DNA of 64,000 nt from JBCCVH01 sp942492555 (GCA_942492555.1 CALOEX010000014.1:153784-217783); one strand, 5' to 3'. Positions 29,959 to 39,648 are shown, counted from the first letter of the stretch. Translations and numbers: made by a program. Notes: generated by a model not told the origin, from the sequence alone.

Positions 29959-31186
29959 AACGACGGAATTCTTCTTCGAGGACTTTGTACAAATTGTTAA
30001 TAGCAGTTGCCTCTATACCTGTTTTTTCGATAAGTTTTTGCCTGTCTGTTTTCAATACGTTCTTTGCTGTTGCAAATCCTGCCTCCTTGATAGCATTGAT
30101 GATACTCATGTCAATTTCATTGCTAAATTCATCTAGATGCACATCTTCTTCTTGAGGTTGTGGCTGATTTGTGCTAATTTGTATTTCTTTGTTGAGTATT
30201 TGTTGTAGAAAGGGAACGTTGTAGTGTACAATATGCAATTGTTCAGGTCTAATGTAAAGCAAAATTTTATCTTCTTTCTCTTCGACTTCCACAGGCGTTT
30301 TTAGCCCGGTGATACGCTTGACATATAAGTTTAGGTTATTGGTATAAGTAATGATGTCAATACGTTCATTATTGAGATATTCCTTGCTAATAGTTTGTAT
30401 GCGTCTTGCATTCCGTCCTATACACGCACCCGCTGCATCCACGCGATCATCTTGACTTTCTACAATGACTTTAGAGCGTACACCTGGTATGCGAGCAATA
30501 TTTTTGATAATGACAACGTTGTCAAAGATTTCTGGTATTTCTAAAGTAAGGAGTTCTTTGAGAAAAAGAGGACTTGTACGTGAAAGTATAACTTCTATTT
30601 TGCTGTTTTCTTTTCTTACTTCCTCAATGATAGCTTTGATATTATTGCCTTTGTGAAAGCGCTCTCTCGGTATTTGGTTTTCTTTTGGCAAAAAAAGCGG
30701 ATTTTTTTCTCCATCGTATACGACAGTTACACTAGGTTTTATATAACCAATTTCAGCATTGATCAATTTACCAGTACACCTTTCGTATTGCTCGTATAGT
30801 TGTTCTTTTTCCAATAATTCCTTCTTACGTATAAAAAAATGCAAAGCATCCATAACAGCCCTCCTACCAAATATATCCAAACTTACCTCTTCCACGACCT
30901 CCTCCCCTATTTCAAAGTCAGGCTCTATTTTTTTTGCCTCCGAAAGTTTGATTTTATTATGGCTATCACTATCAAGATCAGTATCAGCAACAATAATACG
31001 GGTATGCCATATTTGCAAATCTCCTTTTTTAGGATCTATCACTATGTCAAAATCATTTTCTGCACCAAATTTTTTTTCCGCTAAATGTTGCAACGCATCA
31101 CGTAGCATGTGAATGACAGTCGGGCGGTCTATATTCTTTGAAGCAGCAAATTCTGCAATGGATTCAACTAGCTTTTCGTTGCTCAT
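29957..31186 (-). CDS. nusA: transcription elongation/termination factor NusA
   Basis: Binds RNA polymerase and nascent RNA; modulates pausing, termination and antitermination. 409 aa: N-terminal polymerase-binding domain (1-125), S1 domain (about 130-200, with RCTGKLINAEIGYI), then two KH domains (VRSKVIVESQDDRVDAAGAC, IGRNARRIQTISKEY). A short C-terminal helical part follows (INAIKEAGFATAKNVL, a helix-hairpin-helix-like segment). In most bacteria it sits between rimP and infB; neither neighbour is here, so it stands alone. A TAGTTTTG box lies 64 bases upstream. Confidence 0.96.
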   Translation of the reverse strand: MSNEKLVESIAEFAASKNIDRPTVIHMLRDALQHLAEKKFGAENDFDIVIDPKKGDLQIWHTRIIVADTDLDSDSHNKIKLSEAKKIEPDFEIGEEVVEEVSLDIFGRRAVMDALHFFIRKKELLEKEQLYEQYERCTGKLINAEIGYIKPSVTVVYDGEKNPLFLPKENQIPRERFHKGNNIKAIIEEVRKENSKIEVILSRTSPLFLKELLTLEIPEIFDNVVIIKNIARIPGVRSKVIVESQDDRVDAAGACIGRNARRIQTISKEYLNNERIDIITYTNNLNLYVKRITGLKTPVEVEEKEDKILLYIRPEQLHIVHYNVPFLQQILNKEIQISTNQPQPQEEDVHLDEFSNEIDMSIINAIKEAGFATAKNVLKTDRQKLIEKTGIEATAINNLYKVLEEEFRR

Positions 31187-31249
31187 AGTAGCTTTTTGTT
31201 ATTTTTTTAATCGTACTACCTTTTGGTAATGAATAGTACGTACTATCTG

Positions 31250-31257
31250 CAAAACTA
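31250..31257 (-). promoter_or_regulatory. possible nusA promoter -7 box
   Basis: TAGTTTTG on the minus strand; the implied leader is about 60 bases. No matching -33 TTTG noted. Confidence 0.35.
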
Positions 31258-31419
31258 ATGATTTTTTTCGATTAAAGTCTTTGTTTTAGAGATTTAAATT
31301 TTTTCTATTTTAGGTATTACATAAGGGTACTTTGAGATGTTTCTAGACAAAAAAGCCATTAACTTTTTTATTTCACTTTTTTTTATAAAATTGACACCTA
31401 TTTTTACATCATTCATATT

Positions 31420-31737
31420 ATGTTCATTATTTATGGTACGTGGTACTCTCGCAAAGATTTTGGACCTGCTTACCTTGTGGAGTGTAATAAGTGTGGAAAA
31501 GAAAATTTTATGCATTTGAAAAAAATGCGCGAATGGTCTACATTTTTTTTCATTCCAATAATACCGGGATTTATGGGATATGCATTAGAATGCCAAATAT
31601 GTAATACCGCTTGGGAAATCAAGTATTCCTTATTTAAAAAATACAAAAAAATAGTGCCTGCTACTGAGTTATTTCTAGCAGAAGAAATAGACGAAGAAGA
31701 GTACATGGCATATGTTAATGAGGTTTTCCCTAACTGA
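31420..31737 (+). CDS. small zinc-ribbon protein
   Basis: 105 aa. Two CxxC pairs (VECNKCGKEN and LECQICNTAW) flank a hydrophobic stretch STFFFIPIIPGF, the layout of the zinc-ribbon family often annotated zinc_ribbon_15 (PF17032), which is found in bacteria and fungi. Role unknown. The acidic C-terminus (EEIDEEEYMAYVNE) is typical. It has its own strand between nusA and the convergent NIF3 gene (12 bases between stops). Confidence 0.75.
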   Translation: MFIIYGTWYSRKDFGPAYLVECNKCGKENFMHLKKMREWSTFFFIPIIPGFMGYALECQICNTAWEIKYSLFKKYKKIVPATELFLAEEIDEEEYMAYVNEVFPN

Positions 31738-31749
31738 GAAGCTTTTAAG

Positions 31750-32871
31750 TTAATCCAGATAGTTGCTATATGCATTATAACAATCTATTGGATTTGTGTT
31801 GATCTCTGTTCTAAAAACAGGAAAACCAGGATAGGCTTCTTGCAATAGTTCTTGCATAACTGCTATAGCAATAACTTCGCTTTCATAATGCCCTATATCT
31901 GCTAGTAAAATATTGTTTTGCGCCTCAAAAAAAGTATGATACCGTACATCTGCAGAAATGAAAGCATCCGCTTGTTGTGCTATTGCATGAGGGAGTAAAT
32001 ACGCACCAGCCCCCCCGCATAAAGCAACTTTATAAATGGGCCGATTAAAAGAAGTATAGCGAAAATTGGTTAGAGAAAATGTTTTTGCTAAATGCACAAG
32101 AAATTCACTTTCGGAAAAAGGTTTGGAAAATGTGCCTACCATACCGCTCCCTACTGGTTGCAAACTACTAGAAAGAGGCTGTAAATAATAAACAGGCGTT
32201 TGATAAGGATGCACTTTGTAAAGCATTTTCACTATTTTGCTTTGCAAGTGTGAAGGTATAATCATTTCGATACGCTCCTCATTTATTTGCGCTAATCGTT
32301 CTTTTTCACCCCTATAAGACATCGCTTGCTTACTAGACATAAAACGTCCTGTTTCCATAGTTGTAAAGCTACAATGTCCATAAGGAGAGATAGACCCTCC
32401 TTCCACACCGTGTAATGCTTGACGTATAGCTTTAGCCTCTTGCACAGGTGCAAAAAAAGTAAGAAGCATCTCTTTGCTTTCTTGGGGATATAATATCTCG
32501 AGATTTTGTAAACCTAGCTTCCTACCAATCGCATAGTTTACACCTTTAGGATTGTTATCCAAATTTGTATGCAGTGCATATATAGCTATATTCTGTTGGA
32601 TAGCATATTGAATACATTTTCCTACAACAGTATCTGGCGTTATTTTTTTTATAGGCTGAAAAATGAGTGGGTGGTGAGCAACAACAAGATTGCATGCCTG
32701 TTCCTTCGCTTCTTGTAATACTGATAAAGTAACATCAAGTGTACATAAGACCCCAGTAATTTTCTGCTGGGAATCTCCAATAAGAAGACCACTATTATCA
32801 TAGGTTTCTTGATGGTTCAGAGGAATTTTCCTTTCTATGCAACCAATGATATCGTTGAGAAGATGTGTCAT
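31750..32871 (-). CDS. NIF3-like dinuclear metal-centre protein
   Basis: Member of the NIF3/YqfO/YbgI (DUF34) family, hexameric rings with two metal ions per subunit; the true role is unsettled (GTP cyclohydrolase IA-like annotations are unreliable). 373 aa from the ATG at 32871, the long form with an inserted PII-like domain in the middle (about residues 135-245). Metal motifs visible: VVAHHPLIF, ALHTNLDN and ADVRYHTFFEA with DIGHYESE near the C-terminus. An upstream ATG at 32892 would add only seven residues; the internal one has a short AGG 5 bases before it and matches family starts (MTHLLNDII). Confidence 0.9.
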   Translation of the reverse strand: MTHLLNDIIGCIERKIPLNHQETYDNSGLLIGDSQQKITGVLCTLDVTLSVLQEAKEQACNLVVAHHPLIFQPIKKITPDTVVGKCIQYAIQQNIAIYALHTNLDNNPKGVNYAIGRKLGLQNLEILYPQESKEMLLTFFAPVQEAKAIRQALHGVEGGSISPYGHCSFTTMETGRFMSSKQAMSYRGEKERLAQINEERIEMIIPSHLQSKIVKMLYKVHPYQTPVYYLQPLSSSLQPVGSGMVGTFSKPFSESEFLVHLAKTFSLTNFRYTSFNRPIYKVALCGGAGAYLLPHAIAQQADAFISADVRYHTFFEAQNNILLADIGHYESEVIAIAVMQELLQEAYPGFPVFRTEINTNPIDCYNAYSNYLD

Positions 32872-33067
32872 GTACCTGAAGTTAAAATTCAATATAGAGC
32901 TAAAAAATATGTTTTTTCTTGCAATTAAAAGATTGCAACCCCTATTTTAGTAATTTTTAAAAAAAGATAAAAGAAATCAAGATATCTAAAAATTACCTTC
33001 AGCATTGCAGTAGCTGAAAAAAATTAGATTGTAGCATACCGTTACTTAGAGACGATGAAAATGCTCA

Positions 33068-34084
33068 TCAATCGTCTAAATCTATAATAAGCTCTTCTGT
33101 CGTAGGATAGCTAACACAGCTTAGGATGTACCCTTGGTCTGCTTCTTCTTTGGAAAGTCCTTCCGTAACTAGCATATGGACCTTGCCTTTGATACATTTT
33201 ACACGACAGGTATTGCATATGCCTCCACAACATGAAAAAGGTACTTCTAATCCTGCATCTAAAAGAGCATCTAGTAACTTCTCTCCTTTTGCTATGGTAA
33301 TGGTATGCGTTTCCCCTCTTGTGTGTACCCTGGCTGTTGCAGATGTTCCTATGGTTTCATTGGTTTCTACAAGGGGTGAAAAAAGTTCTTGACGAATATG
33401 ATGCGTGCTTACACCCGCTAAAAAAAGTGTGCTGTATATCAGGTCCATTAACCCCTCAGGTGCACATAACCAGTAAAATGCATTTTTTTTTCCTTGTATA
33501 ATAGCCTGAAAGTCTTTTGCGGTTGGACGTTTGCTAATACCTTTTACAACTTGGGTTGGCTTGGTGAGTATATCGATGATATCTAGTTGTTGAGCATGCT
33601 GTTTTTGCAGTGTGATAAGTCTCGCATGATAAATGATGGACGCTTCGTTGTGGTTGATGTTTACAAGAGTAATGCGCATATGAGGTTTTTGCTGCAAAGT
33701 TGCTTTAATCATCGACAAAATAGGTACAATGCCACTACCCCCTGCAAAAAAAACAAATTCTTCTACGGTTGCTGGGATATTTTCAATAGTAAAATTCCCC
33801 CGGGGCTTAGAACAGATAAAAAAATCTCCGATTTTTGCATGATCATGTAGGTAGTTTGAAAATTTTCCTTGGGCTACTCTTTTGACAGTAATGGCAGGAT
33901 AAGGATCGTGATAGGGGTTAGTAGCTAACGAATAGCTTCTGTATATGCGTTGCTCGTCTATGATGTGGGTAAAAGTAATGTATTGTCCTGCTTTGTATTC
34001 CCAGCTATACGGAGTAACATCAAAAAAAAATGTCTTTGTATCAACCGTTTCTTGCATGATGTTTTTTATTTTTATACGTCCCAT
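33068..34084 (-). CDS. ferredoxin-NAD(P)H reductase with C-terminal 2Fe-2S domain
   Basis: 338 aa, PaaK/ferredoxin-reductase layout. The FAD domain has RSYSLATNP, the NAD(P) domain GGSGIVPILSMIK, and the C-terminus is a plant-type 2Fe-2S ferredoxin with ligands in CCGGICNTCRVKC and ILSC. It moves electrons between NAD(P)H and an iron-sulfur or oxygenase partner. Bacteroidetes relatives are often labelled phenylacetate-CoA oxygenase reductase, but no paa genes are seen here, so the partner is unknown. Divergent from ybeY, with interlocked promoters. Confidence 0.88.
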   Translation of the reverse strand: MGRIKIKNIMQETVDTKTFFFDVTPYSWEYKAGQYITFTHIIDEQRIYRSYSLATNPYHDPYPAITVKRVAQGKFSNYLHDHAKIGDFFICSKPRGNFTIENIPATVEEFVFFAGGSGIVPILSMIKATLQQKPHMRITLVNINHNEASIIYHARLITLQKQHAQQLDIIDILTKPTQVVKGISKRPTAKDFQAIIQGKKNAFYWLCAPEGLMDLIYSTLFLAGVSTHHIRQELFSPLVETNETIGTSATARVHTRGETHTITIAKGEKLLDALLDAGLEVPFSCCGGICNTCRVKCIKGKVHMLVTEGLSKEEADQGYILSCVSYPTTEELIIDLDD

Positions 34085-34106
34085 CTTGTAATATGAATGT
34101 TATTGT

Positions 34107-34145
34107 TACCTTTGTAGTGTTTTTATAGTCAAAACCGCAAATATA
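34107..34145. promoter_or_regulatory. overlapping divergent promoters of the reductase and ybeY
   Basis: TACCTTTG on the plus strand (34107-34114) suits ybeY, with a leader of about 27 bases. TATATTTG on the minus strand (34138-34145) suits the reductase and overlaps the ybeY start codon. The two would give transcripts that overlap at their 5' ends. No clear -33 boxes seen. Confidence 0.4.
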
Positions 34146-34621
34146 TGACGAAAAATAATAAATTACCAGACATTCCTATCTGTTTTTTCTATGAGGAAAT
34201 CAATGTACTCCCTCACGTGGAGCTGATGAAGGCTTGGCTTGATACCGTTATTGTCAAGCATGGTAAAAAAACAGGAGATATCAACTATATTTTTTGTACT
34301 GATCATTTTTTGCATGCATTGAACATAGAACATTTACAGCATGATACCTTCACAGATGTTATCTCTTTTGACTATGCAGATGAGCCAGGTGTCATTAGTG
34401 GAGATATTTACATAAGTGTTGAAAGAGTACATGAAAATGCTAAAATTTATAAGGTGAGTTTTGAAAGAGAGTTGGCGCGTGTGATAGTGCATGGGGTTTT
34501 GCATTTTTTGGGCTATGACGATGGTTGTGCTTTGGATGAAAAGAAAATGCGTATAGCAGAAAATGAAGCGTTGAATATGGTAGCTTTAAATGGATTTTGG
34601 CAAGCTTGTGGAGAAGCATAA
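34145..34621 (+). CDS. ybeY: endoribonuclease YbeY (rRNA maturation)
   Basis: Metal-dependent RNase for 16S 3'-end maturation and ribosome quality control. 158 aa. The metal motif is VHGVLHFLGYDDG: two His are kept, and the third ligand position has Asp where E. coli has His, a variant I recall as usual in Bacteroidetes. The core strand DVISFDYADEPGVISGDIYI is typical. Start ATG at 34145, with a promoter box about 30 bases upstream. Confidence 0.94.
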   Translation: MTKNNKLPDIPICFFYEEINVLPHVELMKAWLDTVIVKHGKKTGDINYIFCTDHFLHALNIEHLQHDTFTDVISFDYADEPGVISGDIYISVERVHENAKIYKVSFERELARVIVHGVLHFLGYDDGCALDEKKMRIAENEALNMVALNGFWQACGEA

Positions 34622-34733
34622 GCTACTTTGCATGGGTTATATTTCCCTGATGCCAATGGATAAAAAACTGCACTGCTACATAAAAATACTAGGTTGTTTT
34701 GTTTTTCTTAGCAACCATTTTTGATAGACTACG

Positions 34734-35756
34734 TTATTTTTTCTTTTCTTTTCCCATCATATCTTTCACTAACTCAGTCAAACTTCCTAAACCACCAACA
34801 GTTTCCAATGCTTGGAAAGGCATGAAAATAGTTTTGCTGTTGTCAGCAGATGCCATTTTTGCCAAGGACTGTATGTACCTCTCAGACAAGAAGTAATTGG
34901 CAGCTTTCAAATCTCCTTTTTTCAAGGCTTGAGAAACCATCTGAATAGCATTTGCTTCTGCTTCCGCTTTTCTTTCTCGTGCCAAAGATTCCAAAATCGC
35001 CTGTTCTTTATTTGCTTCCGCATTTAAAATAACAGATTGTTTATGACCTTCTGCTTCAAGCACCGTACTTTCTTTTACACCATTAGCCTTTAGAATAGCC
35101 GCATCACGCTCACCTTGTGCCTGCAATATCAAAGCACGTTTGGTACGTTCTGCTTCCATTTGACGAGACATGGCCTTTTGTAAATCATGAGGTGGTTTAA
35201 TATCTTTGATTTCAATACGCAATACATGTACACCCCATGGATCTGTAGCCTCATCTACTACTTTAAGTAGCTTTTCATTAATAACTTCTCGGTTGGATAA
35301 CATGGCATCTAACTCCATTTCCCCCAAAACAGTACGAATATTGGTCATGACCAATTGCGTAATAGCAAAATTAAGATTTTGAATCATATAGGCTGCCTTT
35401 TGTGCATTAAAAACTTTATAGAAGACAACCCCATCCACTCCTACAATAGCATTGTCCAAAGAAATGACATCTTGGGGAGGAATATCCAATACTTGCTCTT
35501 TAACGCTAATACGATATCCTACCTGCTGTACCATAGGAAACATAAAGTTAAGCCCTGGTTTCATAATCTTCACAAAACGACCAAATTGCTCCAGCGTCCA
35601 TTCTTCACCTTGGGGAACTTTTTTCAAGCTCAATACAATCACAATGAATAGAACAAAAACAATGAAAACAGGTATAATAATGTACAGGTATTGACTCAAA
35701 GGAAAAGTATTTTCAGATGTATTTGTCTCTAAGAAGAAAAAAAAACTTTTAAACAT
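34734..35756 (-). CDS. SPFH/band-7 (stomatin-like) membrane protein
   Basis: 340 aa. One N-terminal membrane helix (YIIIPVFIVFVLFIVIVLSL), then the SPFH domain (about residues 48-215, with EEWTLEQFGRFVKIMKPGLN) and a long Ala/Glu-rich coiled coil (AEANKEQAILESLARERKAE). It resembles QmcA and paraslipin, which form membrane oligomers and organise proteases or lipid domains. The usual partner gene for an NfeD protein is not next to it. The substrate is unknown. Confidence 0.92.
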   Translation of the reverse strand: MFKSFFFFLETNTSENTFPLSQYLYIIIPVFIVFVLFIVIVLSLKKVPQGEEWTLEQFGRFVKIMKPGLNFMFPMVQQVGYRISVKEQVLDIPPQDVISLDNAIVGVDGVVFYKVFNAQKAAYMIQNLNFAITQLVMTNIRTVLGEMELDAMLSNREVINEKLLKVVDEATDPWGVHVLRIEIKDIKPPHDLQKAMSRQMEAERTKRALILQAQGERDAAILKANGVKESTVLEAEGHKQSVILNAEANKEQAILESLARERKAEAEANAIQMVSQALKKGDLKAANYFLSERYIQSLAKMASADNSKTIFMPFQALETVGGLGSLTELVKDMMGKEKKK

Positions 35757-36167
35757 AACAAATATTTAGATACGCTCGGAATTCCTAAAGCTAGGAAGAC
35801 ATGATACAAATCTATCTATATTTGGACATACAAACAAACTTTAATCAAAAAAACGAAAAGGCACTTTCCTTACATTTCCATTCAAGACATAGAAAAAACT
35901 AGGTGGTGTTCATCCAAATCAAAACAATCATCTGTAAAAGAAAAATCACACTTTTATGCATTAGCAACAGATATGCTAATGTGTGTACTATAAATAGTGA
36001 AAGATTTATAGCACGTTTTCCCTTGCTAAAATAGCTTTTTCCTCTAGGTAAAAATATCTGCATAATAACCCATAAGAAAAAGACCGAAATCTATTTTATT
36101 ATAATTTTTTATTGCATGGCCATACACTACCTCAACATCGTGTAATGTTTATTATGAAAAGAATTGA
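35757..36167. other. non-coding stretch, nothing recognised
   Basis: AT-rich spacer between divergent genes. No gene, RNA or repeat recognised apart from the promoter box at its right end. Confidence 0.4.
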
Positions 36168-36175
36168 TAATTTTG
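36168..36175 (+). promoter_or_regulatory. promoter -7 box of the DHH gene
   Basis: TAATTTTG fits TAnnTTTG; the implied leader is about 13 bases before the ATG at 36192. Confidence 0.4.
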
Positions 36176-36191
36176 TATCTTAAGCACCTTT

Positions 36192-37208
36192 ATGGATTTC
36201 AAAAACACATTTCATAGCATCATTATTGGACCACCCAAACATATGGTCGTTACAATGCATAAACGTCCTGATGGAGACGCCCTAGGGAGTTCTTTGGCCT
36301 TGGCAAAAGTGTTGCGTTTTTATGGCCATACTGTAAAAGTAGTTTCTCCTACAATATACCCTCAATTTTTAAGTTGGATGCCAGGAATCGATGAAGTAGT
36401 GATTGCAGAAAGAACCACTAAGAAATTTATCAGTGATATTGTTACTCAGGCAGATTTTATTTTTTGCCTTGATTTTGCAGAGTATCACCGATTGGGGGAT
36501 ATTGCTGATATCGTGCGGACATCCCAAGCCTTGAAAATAGTAATAGATCATCATCCAATTGCAGGTGAAAAAATAACATCTATGTTGCTTTGTTTACCTA
36601 ATGTTTCTGCTACTGCTGTGATTTTGTATGATTTGTTGATGGAATTGCATATGATGCAAGCAATAGATTTAAACGTAGCCATTTGTTTGTATGTAGGAGT
36701 CGCAACTGATACTGGCTTTTTTTGTAATGCCAATACCAATTCAGATGTACATACAATGGTTGCTCAGTTGTTGGCTTTAGGCGTTAATGCCAATCACATT
36801 TATCATGAGTTAACAGGAAATATGAGTTTGCGTCGCTTAAAGTTTATTGCACATGCTATTCAAAATAGATTAGTCATTGTACCAAAATGTCATTTAGGAT
36901 ATTTTGCTATCACACGCGAAGATATGAAACAATTCAAATTACAATCCGGTGACACAGGTGGTCTTATTACATATGCTTTGAATGTGCGTAATGTTTATGT
37001 AGCTGGTTTACTTACCGAACAAAAAGACAATTCCGTGCATATATCTTTGCGTTCCTTTGGTGATTTTCCTGTGAATAAACTTGCTGAAATTTACTTTAAA
37101 GGAGGTGGTCATACCAATGCAGCCGGTGCAATTTCCCATGATTCTTTAGAAGATACTTGCCAGCAACTCATTTTGGCAACAACAGCATTCTGGAAGAATT
37201 ATAAATAA
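36192..37208 (+). CDS. DHH/DHHA1 phosphoesterase (NrnA-type oligoribonuclease/pAp phosphatase)
   Basis: 338 aa. DHH motifs in order: MHKRPDGDALGS (motif I), FCLDFAEYHRLGD (II), VIDHHP (III) and a later Asp in GVATDTGFF (IV). The C-terminal DHHA1 substrate site is seen as GGGHTNAAGA. Family members degrade very short RNAs or cyclic dinucleotide products and dephosphorylate pAp. Which substrate is preferred cannot be read from sequence. Convergent with pth, 14 bases apart. Confidence 0.93.
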   Translation: MDFKNTFHSIIIGPPKHMVVTMHKRPDGDALGSSLALAKVLRFYGHTVKVVSPTIYPQFLSWMPGIDEVVIAERTTKKFISDIVTQADFIFCLDFAEYHRLGDIADIVRTSQALKIVIDHHPIAGEKITSMLLCLPNVSATAVILYDLLMELHMMQAIDLNVAICLYVGVATDTGFFCNANTNSDVHTMVAQLLALGVNANHIYHELTGNMSLRRLKFIAHAIQNRLVIVPKCHLGYFAITREDMKQFKLQSGDTGGLITYALNVRNVYVAGLLTEQKDNSVHISLRSFGDFPVNKLAEIYFKGGGHTNAAGAISHDSLEDTCQQLILATTAFWKNYK

Positions 37209-37222
37209 AATTTAAATAAAAT

Positions 37223-37786
37223 TTATTTTTGGTTATATTGGTGCATAACAGCCTGTATAGGCTGTGTAGTGAAATCTTTAATGGCTTGCGTAGCTTTTTC
37301 TATGGTTTGTGTAAGTGTTTGTTCTTCTTCTAACGTAAAGTTACTTAAAACATAAAGAGCTTGTTGCCCTGGCAAAAAATTATTGCCTATACCACATCGT
37401 AATCTTGGAAAGTGATTGTTCCCTAGTACTGTTTCTATATGTGCAATACCATTATGCCCACCACTACTTCCTCTAGTACGAAGTCGTATTTTCCCAAGTG
37501 GCAAGTGCAGATCATCTGTAATAATGAGGAGGTTTTCTGCTGGTATTTTGCATTTTTGTTGCCAATATCGAACAGCATTGCCACTTAAGTTCATATAAGT
37601 AGTAGGTTTAAGCAGATACAACTGACGTCCTCTATAAGCCAGCATAGCTATGTAGGCTAGCTTTTCCTTTTGGAATTCCACACCTTGTTCTTGCACGAGA
37701 AAGTCAAGGATCAGAAAGCCTATATTATGCCTAGTATAGGTATACTTTTCTCCTATGTTTCCTAAACCAACAATTAAATATTTCAT
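37223..37786 (-). CDS. pth: peptidyl-tRNA hydrolase
   Basis: Recycles peptidyl-tRNA that drops off the ribosome. 187 aa. It starts MKYLIVGLGNIGEKYTYTRHNIGF, which contains the catalytic His (RHNIGF). Further markers: KPTTYMNLSG, TDDLHLPLGKIRLR and GGHNGIAHIE. Last gene of a dnaN-rplY-pth set on the minus strand, 23 bases after rplY; rplY-pth pairing is common in bacteria. Confidence 0.97.
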   Translation of the reverse strand: MKYLIVGLGNIGEKYTYTRHNIGFLILDFLVQEQGVEFQKEKLAYIAMLAYRGRQLYLLKPTTYMNLSGNAVRYWQQKCKIPAENLLIITDDLHLPLGKIRLRTRGSSGGHNGIAHIETVLGNNHFPRLRCGIGNNFLPGQQALYVLSNFTLEEEQTLTQTIEKATQAIKDFTTQPIQAVMHQYNQK

Positions 37787-37809
37787 TGTTTATAGAATGT
37801 CTTTCCTGC

Positions 37810-38391
37810 TTATTTTTTGCCTTCTTCTTGGTCTTGTTTGCTTCGTAATGCTCTTGGAATGTCAATGGTAACAACAAGTGAAGTAGCAGCATTACATATA
37901 ATGAAATTATCTGTAGGAGTCTCTTTTACTTGAATGCTTTGCCCTAGATCTAGATGTGACACGTCCAAGGTAATTATTTCTGGCATATTTTCTGGGAGAG
38001 CTTGTATTTTGAGCTTGCGTATTTTTTTAATAAGCAATCCTCCTTTGAGTTCCCCTATAGATTTTCCTGTTATTTTTACAGGTATTTCCATGATGATGGT
38101 GCTATCTTTTGTAGTGCGTAGCAAGTCTATGTGAATGGGTATGTCGCTAACAGGATGTACTTGTTTGGCTTGGAGAATACAGGGATAGGTTTCTTTTTCT
38201 ACTTGTAAGTCTATGAAATAAGGATCATAGTTAAGGGGTTGCAAATCGATTGCATGCAGATAAAAGTGTATATTTTTTTCTTTTGACCCCCCATAGAGTA
38301 CTCCTGGCACATAACCTTTTTGTATAGTTTTCCTAGCGTTTTTCCCATAAAGCTCTGTTCTGTGAAATGCTTGAATGGTTAGTTTTTTCAT
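37810..38391 (-). CDS. rplY: ribosomal protein bL25 / general stress protein Ctc
   Basis: Binds 5S rRNA. 193 aa, the long Ctc form with an N-terminal L25 domain (about 1-90, with GYVPGVLYGG and LQAKQVHPVSDIPIHIDLLR) and a C-terminal TL5-type beta domain. The Lys/Glu-rich tail is typical. It lies between dnaN and pth with short spacers (32 and 23 bases), so the three are probably co-transcribed. Confidence 0.96.
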   Translation of the reverse strand: MKKLTIQAFHRTELYGKNARKTIQKGYVPGVLYGGSKEKNIHFYLHAIDLQPLNYDPYFIDLQVEKETYPCILQAKQVHPVSDIPIHIDLLRTTKDSTIIMEIPVKITGKSIGELKGGLLIKKIRKLKIQALPENMPEIITLDVSHLDLGQSIQVKETPTDNFIICNAATSLVVTIDIPRALRSKQDQEEGKK

Positions 38392-38423
38392 GATGTAAAA
38401 ATTAAAGTGTTATCATATGTTTT

Positions 38424-39569
38424 TTATGCTTGCTGACTAGAAATAGGCATGATAAGCATGAGTAGCTCTTCGCTACCCTCATTTTTTTCTGGTGTGATAA
38501 CAATGGCTTTTTCAGAATCTTGTAAATGGAGTATAATGGATTCGTGTGGGATGTTTTTAATCATTTCTGCGAAAAGACTTGCATGAAGGTGTAGTTTAAT
38601 ACCTTCACCTTGGTGATTACAAGCAAGTCGCATTTCTCCTCTGTTAGAAAATTCAAGATTTTCTGCTTGTATACACAGTTCTTTTTGATTGATTTCAATG
38701 GCTATTTCGTGAGTAAGTTCACTCGCATAATAATCAATGAGACGGATGGCTTTTTGGAGTGCTTTTGTTTCTAATATCGTTTTTGTTTGGGTTTGCTCTG
38801 GAATAATGCTTTCATAGTCCGGGAATTCTTCGTCTATGATGGTTACTACAATATGGTGCTGTGGCGTTTTTAAAAAAAAGTGTTTTTCCTGAAAGGTAAA
38901 GTGAACGACATCATCGCTATCAGGGATGATTTGTAAGAGTATTTGGATTGAAGCGTTGGGAACAGTAAGTGTATGTGTTTTATGAAGCGTAAGATTAGAT
39001 TGTTCAATGTTATAACGTACAAGCCTATGCCCATCCGTAGCTGCAAAAGTAATGTTTTGGGGTGTTAGCGTCATATTGACACCGTTTAGCCGAGGGAACA
39101 TTTCATCTTTACCTGTGGCAAAACCTGTTTGCTTAAAAGCTTTTTTAAGTGTTTTTCCTTGTATTTTAAGCGTACTGGTATCATTTGTAATAGGAACTTG
39201 TGGAAAGTCAACATGGTTTTCACAAGCAATTTGGTATTGGCCATTATTGGTGTGAAGTGTAATGCTATAGCTTTGTTTGTTGAGAGTGATATCAAGAGGT
39301 TGATCAGGAATGTTGCGAAGTGTTTCTATTAAGATAGTTCCAGGCACTGCTATTTTTGCCTTTGCAGAAGCAGTGATAGGTATTTGCGTGGTAATGGAAG
39401 TGTATAAGTCAGATCCAGTAATAGTAAGAGTTTGTGGAGTAATGTCGAATAGAAAGTTTTTGAGAATAGGCACAATGGGTTTTCCTGCTACAAGACTACT
39501 GAGTGGAGCTATCGCTTTTAATAAGTTTGCTGCGTTGACTTTCATGGTGATTGCTGTGCTTGTATCCAT
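38424..39569 (-). CDS. dnaN: DNA polymerase III beta subunit (sliding clamp)
   Basis: Ring-shaped clamp that keeps the replicative polymerase on DNA. 381 aa in three similar domains, with recognisable FPRLNGVNM, AATDGHRLVRY and a C-terminal LIMPI that forms the clamp-binding end. Full length. dnaA is not adjacent. It lies 80 bases after the tmRNA gene on the same strand and leads the rplY-pth cluster. A close partial match to TAnnTTTG (TAATTTG) lies just upstream. Confidence 0.97.
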   Translation of the reverse strand: MDTSTAITMKVNAANLLKAIAPLSSLVAGKPIVPILKNFLFDITPQTLTITGSDLYTSITTQIPITASAKAKIAVPGTILIETLRNIPDQPLDITLNKQSYSITLHTNNGQYQIACENHVDFPQVPITNDTSTLKIQGKTLKKAFKQTGFATGKDEMFPRLNGVNMTLTPQNITFAATDGHRLVRYNIEQSNLTLHKTHTLTVPNASIQILLQIIPDSDDVVHFTFQEKHFFLKTPQHHIVVTIIDEEFPDYESIIPEQTQTKTILETKALQKAIRLIDYYASELTHEIAIEINQKELCIQAENLEFSNRGEMRLACNHQGEGIKLHLHASLFAEMIKNIPHESIILHLQDSEKAIVITPEKNEGSEELLMLIMPISSQQA

Positions 39570-39648
39570 AGTTGCTATCGCTTGTTCGGGGCAAATTACA
39601 TCAAAAAGAGCTAATTATCAATGATACGATAAAATTTTTCTACTTTTG

